Assembly: GCA_039105265.1 (NCBI GenBank) | Contig: JAPFFF010000011.1 | Span: 2,852,001 to 2,916,000, forward strand | Source of the DNA: Tritrichomonas musculus | Lineage: Eukaryota; Parabasalia; Tritrichomonadida; Tritrichomonadidae | Length of the DNA stretch: 64,000 nucleotides | Direction of reading: 5' to 3' | In this document: positions 11,801 to 22,697 of the stretch, piece by piece | Layout: every line of letters starts with the position of its first letter | Position numbering within the stretch: position 1 is the stretch's first letter | Translations under genes and position numbers: made by a program | Notes under the pieces: model-generated | Told to the model about the DNA's origin: nothing | The model's database searches: none | Seen by the model: the letters and a program-made list of their open reading frames with translations, nothing else

Positions 11801-12514
11801 ACTTATTACTTAACTTATTATAAAAATGATATTAATGGTCAGTGCTTTTATATAGAAAACGGGACAGATTATTTTGATACCAAATTAATATTAGCGGAAA
11901 AAATATTGAAGCAAGATAAAATAGCATTGAAAAGTGAAATCCCTGAACCTGTTGATTTGACCAATTATGCATTGAAAAGTGAAAATGATGAACTGAAGAC
12001 AAAATTAAATAATTATATTAAATCTCATCAAGATCTAGCCAAGTTAGTAGGTGATAATGTTACTAAAATCGTAACAATGAACAGTCAGATATCAAATCTA
12101 CAACATGAGAACGAATCATTAAAAGCTAGGTTAGATGCGTTAGTGAATAAATTAACAATAATTAAGTACACATTCAGCGTACCGAATAGTAATAGCATTC
12201 GTTATCAATTCGAAAAACAACTTGATGCATATGAGGGAACACTCTATTTGAATTATAATGAAACCAAAGATAATGTTACCAGTGAAGAAGAAATCAAAAT
12301 CAATATATCATTCAATGTTAATAATACACCTACGAGTGAATATCAATGTGAACCAACTAAGATCTGGTTAAACAATATTGAATTTCCATTAAGTAGTAGC
12401 AATTTAATGGTCAATCCAACAACTAATTTCATATTGATTAATACGACATTCTTTACATCAAATGGTATCTTAGTTGAAGATAACACTAAGAATGAAATAC
12501 ATACATTACTGTGA
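8894..12514 (+). CDS. Gene A copy 2
   Basis: The predicted 1,206-aa protein is identical to A copy 1, displaced by exactly 6,906 bp, with the same 27-bp spacing from the upstream B stop. The parts are the DATRKASELL module, WDG domain, IIQQQFYE block, hydrophobic segment, I.AWC.EE block, YTKEEADAKY stalk motif and coiled coil. The absence of amino-acid differences points to very recent duplication or ongoing homogenisation. Confidence 0.85.
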   Translation: MDETTTKFIGDIQFKVGDATRKASELLTLSDLDGYVRGGSWFEEVEGYPEYEIKNENITAYKDESLSMANYNILKINMSNDVLNKIIAAPDVTVVFKFILRKEVIYDYEGNLVKGPCITCRTDLKCMVTHWTTFSPEFFIAFDTRLGVNPYSLYMNEELSIQYLLKQDSMVAKKPVVKCDVIDARNALQLYESDVHYFYKPSVVTTVNVDSVDYYKMIYRIPNDYTIPINLNFTFTEHCFGNRWSLIWDGTKWVGENMQGRSNGKIESSKQYLRVNKNNYGASGCYVRCKRSEWNKMLLDDTNENFMKVMFANGTTKLLFKDGTEANGSAHSIEIDRCDSTVEIYTKEGYDYLPLQLQIQNSNKEEVESLLNRIDKIVYDMSLDGASNRLTFRWDELHKNEHYGYDIDLIAELDSIEKINYYWSSSNINIATRDIELYLRQQYKDPIEEVNWDPTTNAFKYIIQQQFYEITPRPDAATTLYTDFNITSSKIITADNIMTMRSDLNMVTNTVDVVSYDVKDIKNNVETLNSEMAEQAAKTKYLQKEVDKVDMKANIGIALGAVGCVLGATGIGVAGKALSFASKAAQTGGRELINTVTKVSDVGTNVVEDIAGKLTDELPDIGADVFFGDMVSVPVGRMMRSLSNKDKLNNIIAWCDEEYVPVNEINFTDELDDPSKVAMTLTSTMDMCKRFRHTMKPMIKTLATTVEKSVSSTDLVRDDVIDVVGKYVNGEVHLEAEDVITDGTIKARFLVQKVSEYNDVDYEENIVTINITGGTINYQGTTDFPSCTMNDKTFVISNPNKHRVGGIQIKENTAKRRMKFTTNDLAYTCDIDALHKKIDTLHEQIEKNDTALATTLNEFPTVDEVNEALDELKNNMVNMDNLYTKEEADAKYRSKNDLIYKESIEVPFENVQDSSGTWEVKIKLNSGTRLVGTISNNDGFVQEFDFLFDYNGVITEDGDVNFDFEIDGTTYYLTYYKNDINGQCFYIENGTDYFDTKLILAEKILKQDKIALKSEIPEPVDLTNYALKSENDELKTKLNNYIKSHQDLAKLVGDNVTKIVTMNSQISNLQHENESLKARLDALVNKLTIIKYTFSVPNSNSIRYQFEKQLDAYEGTLYLNYNETKDNVTSEEEIKINISFNVNNTPTSEYQCEPTKIWLNNIEFPLSSSNLMVNPTTNFILINTTFFTSNGILVEDNTKNEIHTLL

Positions 12515-12712
12515 AATACAAAAAGTTGATAGATATTTTTTCGGGTGTAGAATTCAAAAACTACTCCATACCTTGGAAATGACATTGGTGGAATAGTGAA
12601 AGTAGAGAGTGTGTACTTACGATAGGTTTTCAGAGGATATTTGGCCGGGTAGCGAGGCCCAAGCGAAGGCGTACCTGAGCTTGGTGGCGAGCAGGTTAGG
12701 ATGGGATGAAGA

Positions 12713-15700
12713 ATGAATCCCAGCCTAACGTATACTACTGAATCCAATTATTATTGTATGAGATGGGATATAGATAAAGATTATGACATACCACTAAATT
12801 TAGTATTTAGATTCAAAGACTATCTATTTGGTCATAACTGGGAATTAACATGGGATGGTAAAAATTGGACAGGAAATAATTGTCAAAACATGTGTACAGA
12901 AAAGATATCATTCATGAACACAAATAACGGTGCGCCTGCTTTAACAATCAAACATAACGAAAGAATTGGGAGATGGATAAAAGGAACAATAAAGGAAGAT
13001 TTAACAGATGATGATAATTATGCTCATGTCTTGAAAGATTATCTTACCAATTGGAGGGTTGTTAAGAAAGATGGAACCATACTAAGTGAAAGAATAACTG
13101 CAACTTTTGATTCAAGTGGTTCAGGTACTTTAACTCAAGATGGATATAAATATGAACAAGCTAGAATGTATGTTGATGCACCAAGTGGATTAAATGCAGA
13201 TGATGGATTATATGTTTATGCTGACCTAAATATTAATGGAAATATAACTGAATTAAAATGGGATTGTCATCCTACTCATTGTATTAATTCAGGTGTTATG
13301 CATACCTATGGGTCAAATCCTTGTCTCGAATCATTTAATTATCATCGAGAAAAAAGGCATTCCATTAAAATCATTGAAGGATTTAATCATAAGAACATTC
13401 GAATATATATAGAGAAAGAATTATTTGATTTTGATGTGAAAGTTAATCCATTCGATATAATTATTCAACAACAATTTTATGAAGTAGAGCCAGACCCAAG
13501 AAAATGCACTACCATATCGACAGATTATAATATTTATTCATCAAAGATTATATGGGCTGATAATATCATGACTATGCGTCGAGACTTAAATGTTGTTGGT
13601 GGAATCACAGATATATTAGCCTATGATTATGCTTTTTTGAAACAGACAGTTGATAATCTAGTTGAACAAATGAGAATTCAAGCCATGTATAATGAATATA
13701 CTGATAGTATTAAACAAGGTGTAGCTGTTGCAAATAGTATATTAAATATTTTAGCATCAACAGTTTGTTTTGCAAGTGCCCTTTCAACATTAAATATGTC
13801 CAATAACTCTGTAACAATTAATACATATCAAACAAGACCTTTCCCAGCAGGTCCAGGAGGAAATGGTGGAGGAGGTGGTGGTGGTTATCCAGGTGATGGA
13901 GGTAGTGGCTTTCAAGGTAAGTTTTTGGTGAATGTTGATTTGAAGGCTGATAAGATGACTATGGAAAGATTTTTACCAATAACAACAACTGTTCAAAATC
14001 CTATTGCAGGTGCTATATCAACATTTTCAGCTACACAGGTTGTCCTTTCGACAACACATGCACTGACTCAGTTAGGAAATGCTATTGCTACACTTGGTTC
14101 GAATGTCTTACACTTCTTTAGGAATAGACCAGATACAAATGGAACTGAAACATTAAATATTAATTCATCCTCGATTACAATAACTGATAATGATACTGAT
14201 AATGCAACAAATACTATCACAACCACTGAACAATCATTAGAGAGAACTCATAGAGAAGTTCAGCCACAAGTTGTTACAGATGAAACAGATGAGATTCGAA
14301 CAGATATAACTGTACCACAGACTACAATGACAAATACAGCTTCAACTACGATTGCACTTAGGAATCAAGTTCCTGTTATTGATATTGCTGGAACTCAGTA
14401 TACCTTAGAAGACATAGCAGATTTGACAAGAGAAGAACGAAATGCATTAGTTGCTAATCATCCTGATATCTTACGTATCCAATATCATGGAAGAGAGTGG
14501 TTTAATGTGTATGATTTGTTTTATAATGACCAACTCATTATCCATAATAATGTATTTCAACGAAGGACTCTAATAAGACCAGCTGATATTGAGATGACAG
14601 ATAGAATACATAGAGCTACTGATAATAATTGGTCAATAGAATGGGAAGGAACAACATACATAGCGAGAGATATTGAACAATTATCGATGCAAGATAGACT
14701 AAATTTACCATTTGTTCAAAATGGAGATATTGGATTAGAACCTTACTTGAATGAGCAAACAATGGAAGCATGGATAAATATTATTGACCATAGAGGAGAG
14801 ACTATTGACCCAATTGTTGCTACTATTGATTATTCAGCACCAACAACAGCAAATATTAGTGGAGGTCAAGTACGATTTGTTGGAATTAATTCACAGATAG
14901 AAGTTAATGCAAATGGAGTTAGATATCAACATTATGACCTTGTTGCCACAACAGATACTTGGACAGTACCAGGAACAACACCAGCAATAACAGCAAGAAT
15001 GATAGAACAAATGAGTGATGAACAAAGAGGGGAACTAATGGATAATATTTATTCTCATGGTAATCTTTTAGCTTTTAATGACACATTAGATGAAACAACT
15101 GGTGAAGAAATAACACAAGTACTATATAATGGAAATGTAGTTGCTACAATAGATAGAAGAAGACTACATGTAATTAATATTGTAAATGGAGTAATAGAAA
15201 TGTACCAACAAGATGGTGTTATAAGTGCAACTACCCAGGTTATTATGGGAGCAGTAGGTTATGTTGCTAGAAGGTTCTTACATGGTCAATGGCAGTTTGT
15301 TAGACATCATCCTGGTGATGCAGCAGCTATAGCAGGAGTAGCAGCAGAAGCATATGTAGCAAATAGAATAGGATTATTTAATATTCCAAGTTGGTTCCGT
15401 CGTAATGATAACCCAGAAACATTAGCAGAGGAAGATGTATTAGAAAAGATTCTTGCATGGGCATATCATGAAGAAACAGATGATGAACCTGAACTTGAAA
15501 TAACAATGAAGGATGCTGATAAGATGATGGTTTCATTTGATACATGTATTAATATTGCAAAGACATATCGCGATACTTTAAAGGGTACAATAGCATTCAT
15601 GTGCGAGAAAATAAAAGAGCTCGATAATAAGCATCCATTAGAAGATATAGATATGACTGCTTATATTACTAAAGCAGAAGTGAAGGAAATGATAGACCAG

Positions 15701-15772
15701 AAGGATGCATATATTGATACTCTTGAGAAAAGACTTGCTACATTAGAGAAGAAGTGCGCAAATATAGAGTAG
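12713..15772 (+). CDS. Gene B copy 2
   Basis: The predicted 1,019-aa protein is identical to B copy 1, with the same GC-rich leader and start-codon hairpin (12695-12729). It has the WDG domain, IIQQQFYE block, hydrophobic segment, glycine hinge, three ~60-residue modules and C-terminal coiled coil. It is followed after 27 bp by A copy 3. Confidence 0.85.
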   Translation: MNPSLTYTTESNYYCMRWDIDKDYDIPLNLVFRFKDYLFGHNWELTWDGKNWTGNNCQNMCTEKISFMNTNNGAPALTIKHNERIGRWIKGTIKEDLTDDDNYAHVLKDYLTNWRVVKKDGTILSERITATFDSSGSGTLTQDGYKYEQARMYVDAPSGLNADDGLYVYADLNINGNITELKWDCHPTHCINSGVMHTYGSNPCLESFNYHREKRHSIKIIEGFNHKNIRIYIEKELFDFDVKVNPFDIIIQQQFYEVEPDPRKCTTISTDYNIYSSKIIWADNIMTMRRDLNVVGGITDILAYDYAFLKQTVDNLVEQMRIQAMYNEYTDSIKQGVAVANSILNILASTVCFASALSTLNMSNNSVTINTYQTRPFPAGPGGNGGGGGGGYPGDGGSGFQGKFLVNVDLKADKMTMERFLPITTTVQNPIAGAISTFSATQVVLSTTHALTQLGNAIATLGSNVLHFFRNRPDTNGTETLNINSSSITITDNDTDNATNTITTTEQSLERTHREVQPQVVTDETDEIRTDITVPQTTMTNTASTTIALRNQVPVIDIAGTQYTLEDIADLTREERNALVANHPDILRIQYHGREWFNVYDLFYNDQLIIHNNVFQRRTLIRPADIEMTDRIHRATDNNWSIEWEGTTYIARDIEQLSMQDRLNLPFVQNGDIGLEPYLNEQTMEAWINIIDHRGETIDPIVATIDYSAPTTANISGGQVRFVGINSQIEVNANGVRYQHYDLVATTDTWTVPGTTPAITARMIEQMSDEQRGELMDNIYSHGNLLAFNDTLDETTGEEITQVLYNGNVVATIDRRRLHVINIVNGVIEMYQQDGVISATTQVIMGAVGYVARRFLHGQWQFVRHHPGDAAAIAGVAAEAYVANRIGLFNIPSWFRRNDNPETLAEEDVLEKILAWAYHEETDDEPELEITMKDADKMMVSFDTCINIAKTYRDTLKGTIAFMCEKIKELDNKHPLEDIDMTAYITKAEVKEMIDQKDAYIDTLEKRLATLEKKCANIE

Positions 15773-15799
15773 AATAGAGAATTATTTTTTTGGACTTAA

Positions 15800-18700
15800 A
15801 TGGACGAGACGACAACAAAATTCATTGGAGACATACAATTTAAGGTAGGAGATGCTACTAGGAAAGCAAGTGAATTATTAACGCTGAGTGATTTGGATGG
15901 ATATGTACGAGGAGGAAGCTGGTTTGAAGAAGTAGAAGGTTATCCTGAATATGAAATCAAAAATGAGAACATAACAGCCTATAAAGATGAATCACTGTCG
16001 ATGGCTAACTACAACATCCTGAAAATTAATATGTCAAATGACGTGCTAAATAAGATAATAGCTGCTCCTGACGTAACTGTCGTATTCAAATTCATACTTA
16101 GGAAAGAAGTGATATACGATTATGAAGGCAATCTAGTGAAAGGTCCGTGTATTACATGTCGTACTGATCTTAAATGTATGGTCACGCATTGGACTACATT
16201 CAGCCCTGAGTTCTTTATAGCATTTGATACTAGACTCGGTGTGAATCCATATTCATTATACATGAATGAGGAGCTATCGATACAGTACTTACTAAAGCAA
16301 GACTCGATGGTTGCGAAGAAGCCAGTAGTCAAGTGTGATGTAATAGATGCTCGTAATGCTCTTCAGTTGTATGAATCAGATGTTCATTACTTTTATAAAC
16401 CAAGTGTCGTAACTACAGTGAATGTCGACTCAGTTGATTACTACAAGATGATATATCGAATTCCAAATGATTATACAATACCCATTAACCTTAATTTTAC
16501 ATTTACTGAACACTGTTTTGGTAATAGATGGAGCCTAATATGGGATGGAACAAAATGGGTTGGAGAGAACATGCAAGGACGTAGCAATGGGAAAATAGAG
16601 AGCAGTAAGCAATATCTTCGTGTAAACAAAAATAATTATGGAGCAAGTGGATGCTATGTCAGATGCAAACGTAGTGAATGGAATAAGATGTTGTTGGATG
16701 ATACTAATGAAAATTTCATGAAAGTGATGTTCGCCAATGGCACTACAAAGTTGTTGTTCAAAGATGGTACAGAGGCAAATGGTTCTGCACATAGCATAGA
16801 AATAGATAGATGTGATTCAACAGTAGAGATATATACTAAAGAAGGATACGATTATTTACCGCTACAATTACAGATCCAAAACAGTAATAAAGAAGAGGTA
16901 GAGTCGTTGTTGAACCGTATAGACAAAATCGTTTACGATATGTCACTTGATGGAGCGAGTAACAGGCTTACTTTTAGATGGGATGAACTACATAAGAACG
17001 AACATTATGGGTACGACATAGATTTGATTGCTGAATTAGATAGTATTGAAAAAATTAACTATTATTGGTCCAGCAGTAACATTAACATCGCGACTAGAGA
17101 TATCGAACTCTATTTACGTCAACAGTACAAGGATCCTATAGAAGAAGTTAACTGGGATCCAACAACAAATGCTTTTAAGTACATTATTCAACAACAATTT
17201 TATGAGATTACTCCAAGACCAGATGCAGCTACAACTTTGTATACGGACTTCAATATTACTTCTTCGAAGATAATTACAGCTGATAACATTATGACTATGC
17301 GATCAGATCTAAACATGGTTACAAATACTGTTGATGTGGTTTCTTATGACGTGAAAGATATAAAGAACAATGTAGAGACATTGAACTCAGAGATGGCAGA
17401 ACAAGCAGCGAAGACAAAATATTTACAAAAAGAAGTGGATAAGGTAGATATGAAAGCTAACATAGGTATTGCTTTAGGTGCTGTTGGTTGTGTATTAGGT
17501 GCTACTGGTATAGGCGTTGCTGGTAAAGCATTATCATTTGCATCTAAAGCAGCACAAACTGGGGGTAGGGAATTAATAAATACTGTAACCAAGGTGTCTG
17601 ATGTTGGTACAAATGTTGTAGAAGACATTGCTGGTAAGCTCACTGACGAACTACCTGATATTGGAGCTGATGTATTCTTTGGTGATATGGTATCTGTTCC
17701 AGTTGGTAGAATGATGCGTTCGTTATCTAACAAAGATAAACTAAATAATATTATAGCTTGGTGCGATGAGGAGTATGTACCTGTTAATGAAATAAACTTT
17801 ACTGATGAACTTGATGATCCGTCCAAAGTAGCCATGACATTAACATCAACAATGGATATGTGTAAGAGATTCCGTCATACGATGAAACCAATGATAAAAA
17901 CATTAGCGACTACTGTAGAGAAGAGTGTGTCATCAACAGATTTGGTTAGAGATGACGTAATAGATGTTGTTGGTAAATATGTCAATGGCGAGGTCCATTT
18001 GGAGGCTGAAGATGTTATCACAGATGGAACCATCAAAGCACGATTTTTGGTGCAAAAAGTTAGTGAATACAATGATGTTGATTATGAAGAGAATATAGTT
18101 ACTATTAATATTACTGGTGGAACAATTAATTACCAAGGAACAACTGATTTTCCTAGCTGCACTATGAATGACAAAACATTTGTTATATCAAACCCAAATA
18201 AACATAGGGTTGGTGGAATACAGATTAAAGAAAATACTGCAAAAAGAAGAATGAAATTTACAACAAATGATTTAGCATATACTTGTGATATAGATGCTTT
18301 ACATAAGAAAATAGATACATTACATGAGCAGATAGAAAAGAATGATACAGCTCTAGCTACGACTTTAAATGAATTCCCAACTGTTGATGAAGTAAATGAA
18401 GCATTAGATGAATTAAAAAATAATATGGTTAATATGGATAACCTGTATACAAAAGAGGAAGCGGATGCAAAATATCGAAGCAAAAATGATTTGATATACA
18501 AAGAATCTATTGAAGTGCCATTTGAAAATGTACAAGATAGTTCAGGAACGTGGGAAGTCAAAATAAAATTGAATAGTGGAACTCGTCTTGTTGGAACAAT
18601 TTCAAATAACGATGGCTTTGTTCAAGAGTTTGATTTTTTGTTTGATTATAATGGTGTTATCACTGAAGATGGAGACGTAAATTTTGATTTTGAAATTGAC

Positions 18701-19420
18701 GGAACAACTTATTACTTAACTTATTATAAAAATGATATTAATGGTCAGTGCTTTTATATAGAAAACGGGACAGATTATTTTGATACCAAATTAATATTAG
18801 CGGAAAAAATATTGAAGCAAGATAAAATAGCATTGAAAAGTGAAATCCCTGAACCTGTTGATTTGACCAATTATGCATTGAAAAGTGAAAATGATGAACT
18901 GAAGACAAAATTAAATAATTATATTAAATCTCATCAAGATCTAGCCAAGTTAGTAGGTGATAATGTTACTAAAATCGTAACAATGAACAGTCAGATATCA
19001 AATCTACAACATGAGAACGAATCATTAAAAGCTAGGTTAGATGCGTTAGTGAATAAATTAACAATAATTAAGTACACATTCAGCGTACCGAATAGTAATA
19101 GCATTCGTTATCAATTCGAAAAACAACTTGATGCATATGAGGGAACACTCTATTTGAATTATAATGAAACCAAAGATAATGTTACCAGTGAAGAAGAAAT
19201 CAAAATCAATATATCATTCAATGTTAATAATACACCTACGAGTGAATATCAATGTGAACCAACTAAGATCTGGTTAAACAATATTGAATTTCCATTAAGT
19301 AGTAGCAATTTAATGGTCAATCCAACAACTAATTTCATATTGATTAATACGACATTCTTTACATCAAATGGTATCTTAGTTGAAGATAACACTAAGAATG
19401 AAATACATACATTACTGTGA
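15800..19420 (+). CDS. Gene A copy 3
   Basis: This is the third copy of the 1,206-aa A protein, identical at the protein level to copies 1 and 2 and in the same relative position between two B genes. It is the last true A before the array gives way to the diverged A-like gene at 22698. Confidence 0.85.
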   Translation: MDETTTKFIGDIQFKVGDATRKASELLTLSDLDGYVRGGSWFEEVEGYPEYEIKNENITAYKDESLSMANYNILKINMSNDVLNKIIAAPDVTVVFKFILRKEVIYDYEGNLVKGPCITCRTDLKCMVTHWTTFSPEFFIAFDTRLGVNPYSLYMNEELSIQYLLKQDSMVAKKPVVKCDVIDARNALQLYESDVHYFYKPSVVTTVNVDSVDYYKMIYRIPNDYTIPINLNFTFTEHCFGNRWSLIWDGTKWVGENMQGRSNGKIESSKQYLRVNKNNYGASGCYVRCKRSEWNKMLLDDTNENFMKVMFANGTTKLLFKDGTEANGSAHSIEIDRCDSTVEIYTKEGYDYLPLQLQIQNSNKEEVESLLNRIDKIVYDMSLDGASNRLTFRWDELHKNEHYGYDIDLIAELDSIEKINYYWSSSNINIATRDIELYLRQQYKDPIEEVNWDPTTNAFKYIIQQQFYEITPRPDAATTLYTDFNITSSKIITADNIMTMRSDLNMVTNTVDVVSYDVKDIKNNVETLNSEMAEQAAKTKYLQKEVDKVDMKANIGIALGAVGCVLGATGIGVAGKALSFASKAAQTGGRELINTVTKVSDVGTNVVEDIAGKLTDELPDIGADVFFGDMVSVPVGRMMRSLSNKDKLNNIIAWCDEEYVPVNEINFTDELDDPSKVAMTLTSTMDMCKRFRHTMKPMIKTLATTVEKSVSSTDLVRDDVIDVVGKYVNGEVHLEAEDVITDGTIKARFLVQKVSEYNDVDYEENIVTINITGGTINYQGTTDFPSCTMNDKTFVISNPNKHRVGGIQIKENTAKRRMKFTTNDLAYTCDIDALHKKIDTLHEQIEKNDTALATTLNEFPTVDEVNEALDELKNNMVNMDNLYTKEEADAKYRSKNDLIYKESIEVPFENVQDSSGTWEVKIKLNSGTRLVGTISNNDGFVQEFDFLFDYNGVITEDGDVNFDFEIDGTTYYLTYYKNDINGQCFYIENGTDYFDTKLILAEKILKQDKIALKSEIPEPVDLTNYALKSENDELKTKLNNYIKSHQDLAKLVGDNVTKIVTMNSQISNLQHENESLKARLDALVNKLTIIKYTFSVPNSNSIRYQFEKQLDAYEGTLYLNYNETKDNVTSEEEIKINISFNVNNTPTSEYQCEPTKIWLNNIEFPLSSSNLMVNPTTNFILINTTFFTSNGILVEDNTKNEIHTLL

Positions 19421-19618
19421 AATACAAAAAGTTGATAGATATTTTTTCGGGTGTAGAATTCAAAAACTACTCCATACCTTGGAAATGACATTGGTGGAAT
19501 AGTGAAAGTAGAGAGTGTGTACTTACGATAGGTTTTCAGAGGATATTTGGCCGGGTAGCGAGGCCCAAGCGAAGGCGTACCTGAGCTTGGTGGCGAGCAG
19601 GTTAGGATGGGATGAAGA

Positions 19619-22600
19619 ATGAATCCCAGCCTAACGTATACTACTGAATCCAATTATTATTGTATGAGATGGGATATAGATAAAGATTATGACATACCAC
19701 TAAATTTAGTATTTAGATTCAAAGACTATCTATTTGGTCATAACTGGGAATTAACATGGGATGGTAAAAATTGGACAGGAAATAATTGTCAAAACATGTG
19801 TACAGAAAAGATATCATTCATGAACACAAATAACGGTGCGCCTGCTTTAACAATCAAACATAACGAAAGAATTGGGAGATGGATAAAAGGAACAATAAAG
19901 GAAGATTTAACAGATGATGATAATTATGCTCATGTCTTGAAAGATTATCTTACCAATTGGAGGGTTGTTAAGAAAGATGGAACCATACTAAGTGAAAGAA
20001 TAACTGCAACTTTTGATTCAAGTGGTTCAGGTACTTTAACTCAAGATGGATATAAATATGAACAAGCTAGAATGTATGTTGATGCACCAAGTGGATTAAA
20101 TGCAGATGATGGATTATATGTTTATGCTGACCTAAATATTAATGGAAATATAACTGAATTAAAATGGGATTGTCATCCTACTCATTGTATTAATTCAGGT
20201 GTTATGCATACCTATGGGTCAAATCCTTGTCTCGAATCATTTAATTATCATCGAGAAAAAAGGCATTCCATTAAAATCATTGAAGGATTTAATCATAAGA
20301 ACATTCGAATATATATAGAGAAAGAATTATTTGATTTTGATGTGAAAGTTAATCCATTCGATATAATTATTCAACAACAATTTTATGAAGTAGAGCCAGA
20401 CCCAAGAAAATGCACTACCATATCGACAGATTATAATATTTATTCATCAAAGATTATATGGGCTGATAATATCATGACTATGCGTCGAGACTTAAATGTT
20501 GTTGGTGGAATCACAGATATATTAGCCTATGATTATGCTTTTTTGAAACAGACAGTTGATAATCTAGTTGAACAAATGAGAATTCAAGCCATGTATAATG
20601 AATATACTGATAGTATTAAACAAGGTGTAGCTGTTGCAAATAGTATATTAAATATTTTAGCATCAACAGTTTGTTTTGCAAGTGCCCTTTCAACATTAAA
20701 TATGTCCAATAACTCTGTAACAATTAATACATATCAAACAAGACCTTTCCCAGCAGGTCCAGGAGGAAATGGTGGAGGAGGTGGTGGTGGTTATCCAGGT
20801 GATGGAGGTAGTGGCTTTCAAGGTAAGTTTTTGGTGAATGTTGATTTGAAGGCTGATAAGATGACTATGGAAAGATTTTTACCAATAACAACAACTGTTC
20901 AAAATCCTATTGCAGGTGCTATATCAACATTTTCAGCTACACAGGTTGTCCTTTCGACAACACATGCACTGACTCAGTTAGGAAATGCTATTGCTACACT
21001 TGGTTCGAATGTCTTACACTTCTTTAGGAATAGACCAGATACAAATGGAACTGAAACATTAAATATTAATTCATCCTCGATTACAATAACTGATAATGAT
21101 ACTGATAATGCAACAAATACTATCACAACCACTGAACAATCATTAGAGAGAACTCATAGAGAAGTTCAGCCACAAGTTGTTACAGATGAAACAGATGAGA
21201 TTCGAACAGATATAACTGTACCACAGACTACAATGACAAATACAGCTTCAACTACGATTGCACTTAGGAATCAAGTTCCTGTTATTGATATTGCTGGAAC
21301 TCAGTATACCTTAGAAGACATAGCAGATTTGACAAGAGAAGAACGAAATGCATTAGTTGCTAATCATCCTGATATCTTACGTATCCAATATCATGGAAGA
21401 GAGTGGTTTAATGTGTATGATTTGTTTTATAATGACCAACTCATTATCCATAATAATGTATTTCAACGAAGGACTCTAATAAGACCAGCTGATATTGAGA
21501 TGACAGATAGAATACATAGAGCTACTGATAATAATTGGTCAATAGAATGGGAAGGAACAACATACATAGCGAGAGATATTGAACAATTATCGATGCAAGA
21601 TAGACTAAATTTACCATTTGTTCAAAATGGAGATATTGGATTAGAACCTTACTTGAATGAGCAAACAATGGAAGCATGGATAAATATTATTGACCATAGA
21701 GGAGAGACTATTGACCCAATTGTTGCTACTATTGATTATTCAGCACCAACAACAGCAAATATTAGTGGAGGTCAAGTACGATTTGTTGGAATTAATTCAC
21801 AGATAGAAGTTAATGCAAATGGAGTTAGATATCAACATTATGACCTTGTTGCCACAACAGATACTTGGACAGTACCAGGAACAACACCAGCAATAACAGC
21901 AAGAATGATAGAACAAATGAGTGATGAACAAAGAGGGGAACTAATGGATAATATTTATTCTCATGGTAATCTTTTAGCTTTTAATGACACATTAGATGAA
22001 ACAACTGGTGAAGAAATAACACAAGTACTATATAATGGAAATGTAGTTGCTACAATAGATAGAAGAAGACTACATGTAATTAATATTGTAAATGGAGTAA
22101 TAGAAATGTACCAACAAGATGGTGTTATAAGTGCAACTACCCAGGTTATTATGGGAGCAGTAGGTTATGTTGCTAGAAGGTTCTTACATGGTCAATGGCA
22201 GTTTGTTAGACATCATCCTGGTGATGCAGCAGCTATAGCAGGAGTAGCAGCAGAAGCATATGTAGCAAATAGAATAGGATTATTTAATATTCCAAGTTGG
22301 TTCCGTCGTAATGATAACCCAGAAACATTAGCAGAGGAAGATGTATTAGAAAAGATTCTTGCATGGGCATATCATGAAGAAACAGATGATGAACCTGAAC
22401 TTGAAATAACAATGAAGGATGCTGATAAGATGATGGTTTCATTTGATACATGTATTAATATTGCAAAGACATATCGCGATACTTTAAAGGGTACAATAGC
22501 ATTCATGTGCGAGAAAATAAAAGAGCTCGATAATAAGCATCCATTAGAAGATATAGATATGACTGCTTATATTACTAAAGCAGAAGTGAAGGAAATGATA

Positions 22601-22678
22601 GACCAGAAGGATGCATATATTGATACTCTTGAGGCAAGACTTGCAGCACTTGAAGCTAAATGCGCTAACATCGAATGA
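19619..22678 (+). CDS. Gene B copy 3, with distinct C-terminal codons
   Basis: This 1,019-aa protein is identical to B copies 1 and 2 until the last ~15 residues. There EARLAALEAK replaces EKRLATLEKK, with many synonymous changes as well. The change begins at about 22634 and marks the right edge of the array: the DNA beyond belongs to a separate lineage that continues into the diverged A-like gene 19 bp downstream. Heptad spacing of the terminal coiled coil is preserved. Confidence 0.85.
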   Translation: MNPSLTYTTESNYYCMRWDIDKDYDIPLNLVFRFKDYLFGHNWELTWDGKNWTGNNCQNMCTEKISFMNTNNGAPALTIKHNERIGRWIKGTIKEDLTDDDNYAHVLKDYLTNWRVVKKDGTILSERITATFDSSGSGTLTQDGYKYEQARMYVDAPSGLNADDGLYVYADLNINGNITELKWDCHPTHCINSGVMHTYGSNPCLESFNYHREKRHSIKIIEGFNHKNIRIYIEKELFDFDVKVNPFDIIIQQQFYEVEPDPRKCTTISTDYNIYSSKIIWADNIMTMRRDLNVVGGITDILAYDYAFLKQTVDNLVEQMRIQAMYNEYTDSIKQGVAVANSILNILASTVCFASALSTLNMSNNSVTINTYQTRPFPAGPGGNGGGGGGGYPGDGGSGFQGKFLVNVDLKADKMTMERFLPITTTVQNPIAGAISTFSATQVVLSTTHALTQLGNAIATLGSNVLHFFRNRPDTNGTETLNINSSSITITDNDTDNATNTITTTEQSLERTHREVQPQVVTDETDEIRTDITVPQTTMTNTASTTIALRNQVPVIDIAGTQYTLEDIADLTREERNALVANHPDILRIQYHGREWFNVYDLFYNDQLIIHNNVFQRRTLIRPADIEMTDRIHRATDNNWSIEWEGTTYIARDIEQLSMQDRLNLPFVQNGDIGLEPYLNEQTMEAWINIIDHRGETIDPIVATIDYSAPTTANISGGQVRFVGINSQIEVNANGVRYQHYDLVATTDTWTVPGTTPAITARMIEQMSDEQRGELMDNIYSHGNLLAFNDTLDETTGEEITQVLYNGNVVATIDRRRLHVINIVNGVIEMYQQDGVISATTQVIMGAVGYVARRFLHGQWQFVRHHPGDAAAIAGVAAEAYVANRIGLFNIPSWFRRNDNPETLAEEDVLEKILAWAYHEETDDEPELEITMKDADKMMVSFDTCINIAKTYRDTLKGTIAFMCEKIKELDNKHPLEDIDMTAYITKAEVKEMIDQKDAYIDTLEARLAALEAKCANIE

Positions 22679-22697
22679 GAAGTTTTATTTAACTAAA

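Larger units (their letters stand above)
80..22633. repeat. 6,906-bp tandem array, about 3.27 copies
   Basis: The A and B reading frames recur at a constant offset of 6,906 bp: A starts at 1988, 8894 and 15800, and B starts at 5807, 12713 and 19619. The proteins are identical between full copies except at the array edges. The match begins at about position 80 (paired with 6986) inside the glycine-rich segment of B. It ends at about 22633, where the last B copy changes its final codons and is followed by a different A-like gene. Both edges therefore fall inside protein-coding family members, which suggests unequal exchange between paralogues followed by amplification. Confidence 0.95.

Noticed and set aside
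1-22678. Array as an assembly artefact
   Set aside because: The edges diverge in a biologically sensible way (different B start and end codons, different flanking genes). Copy number itself still depends on read support.
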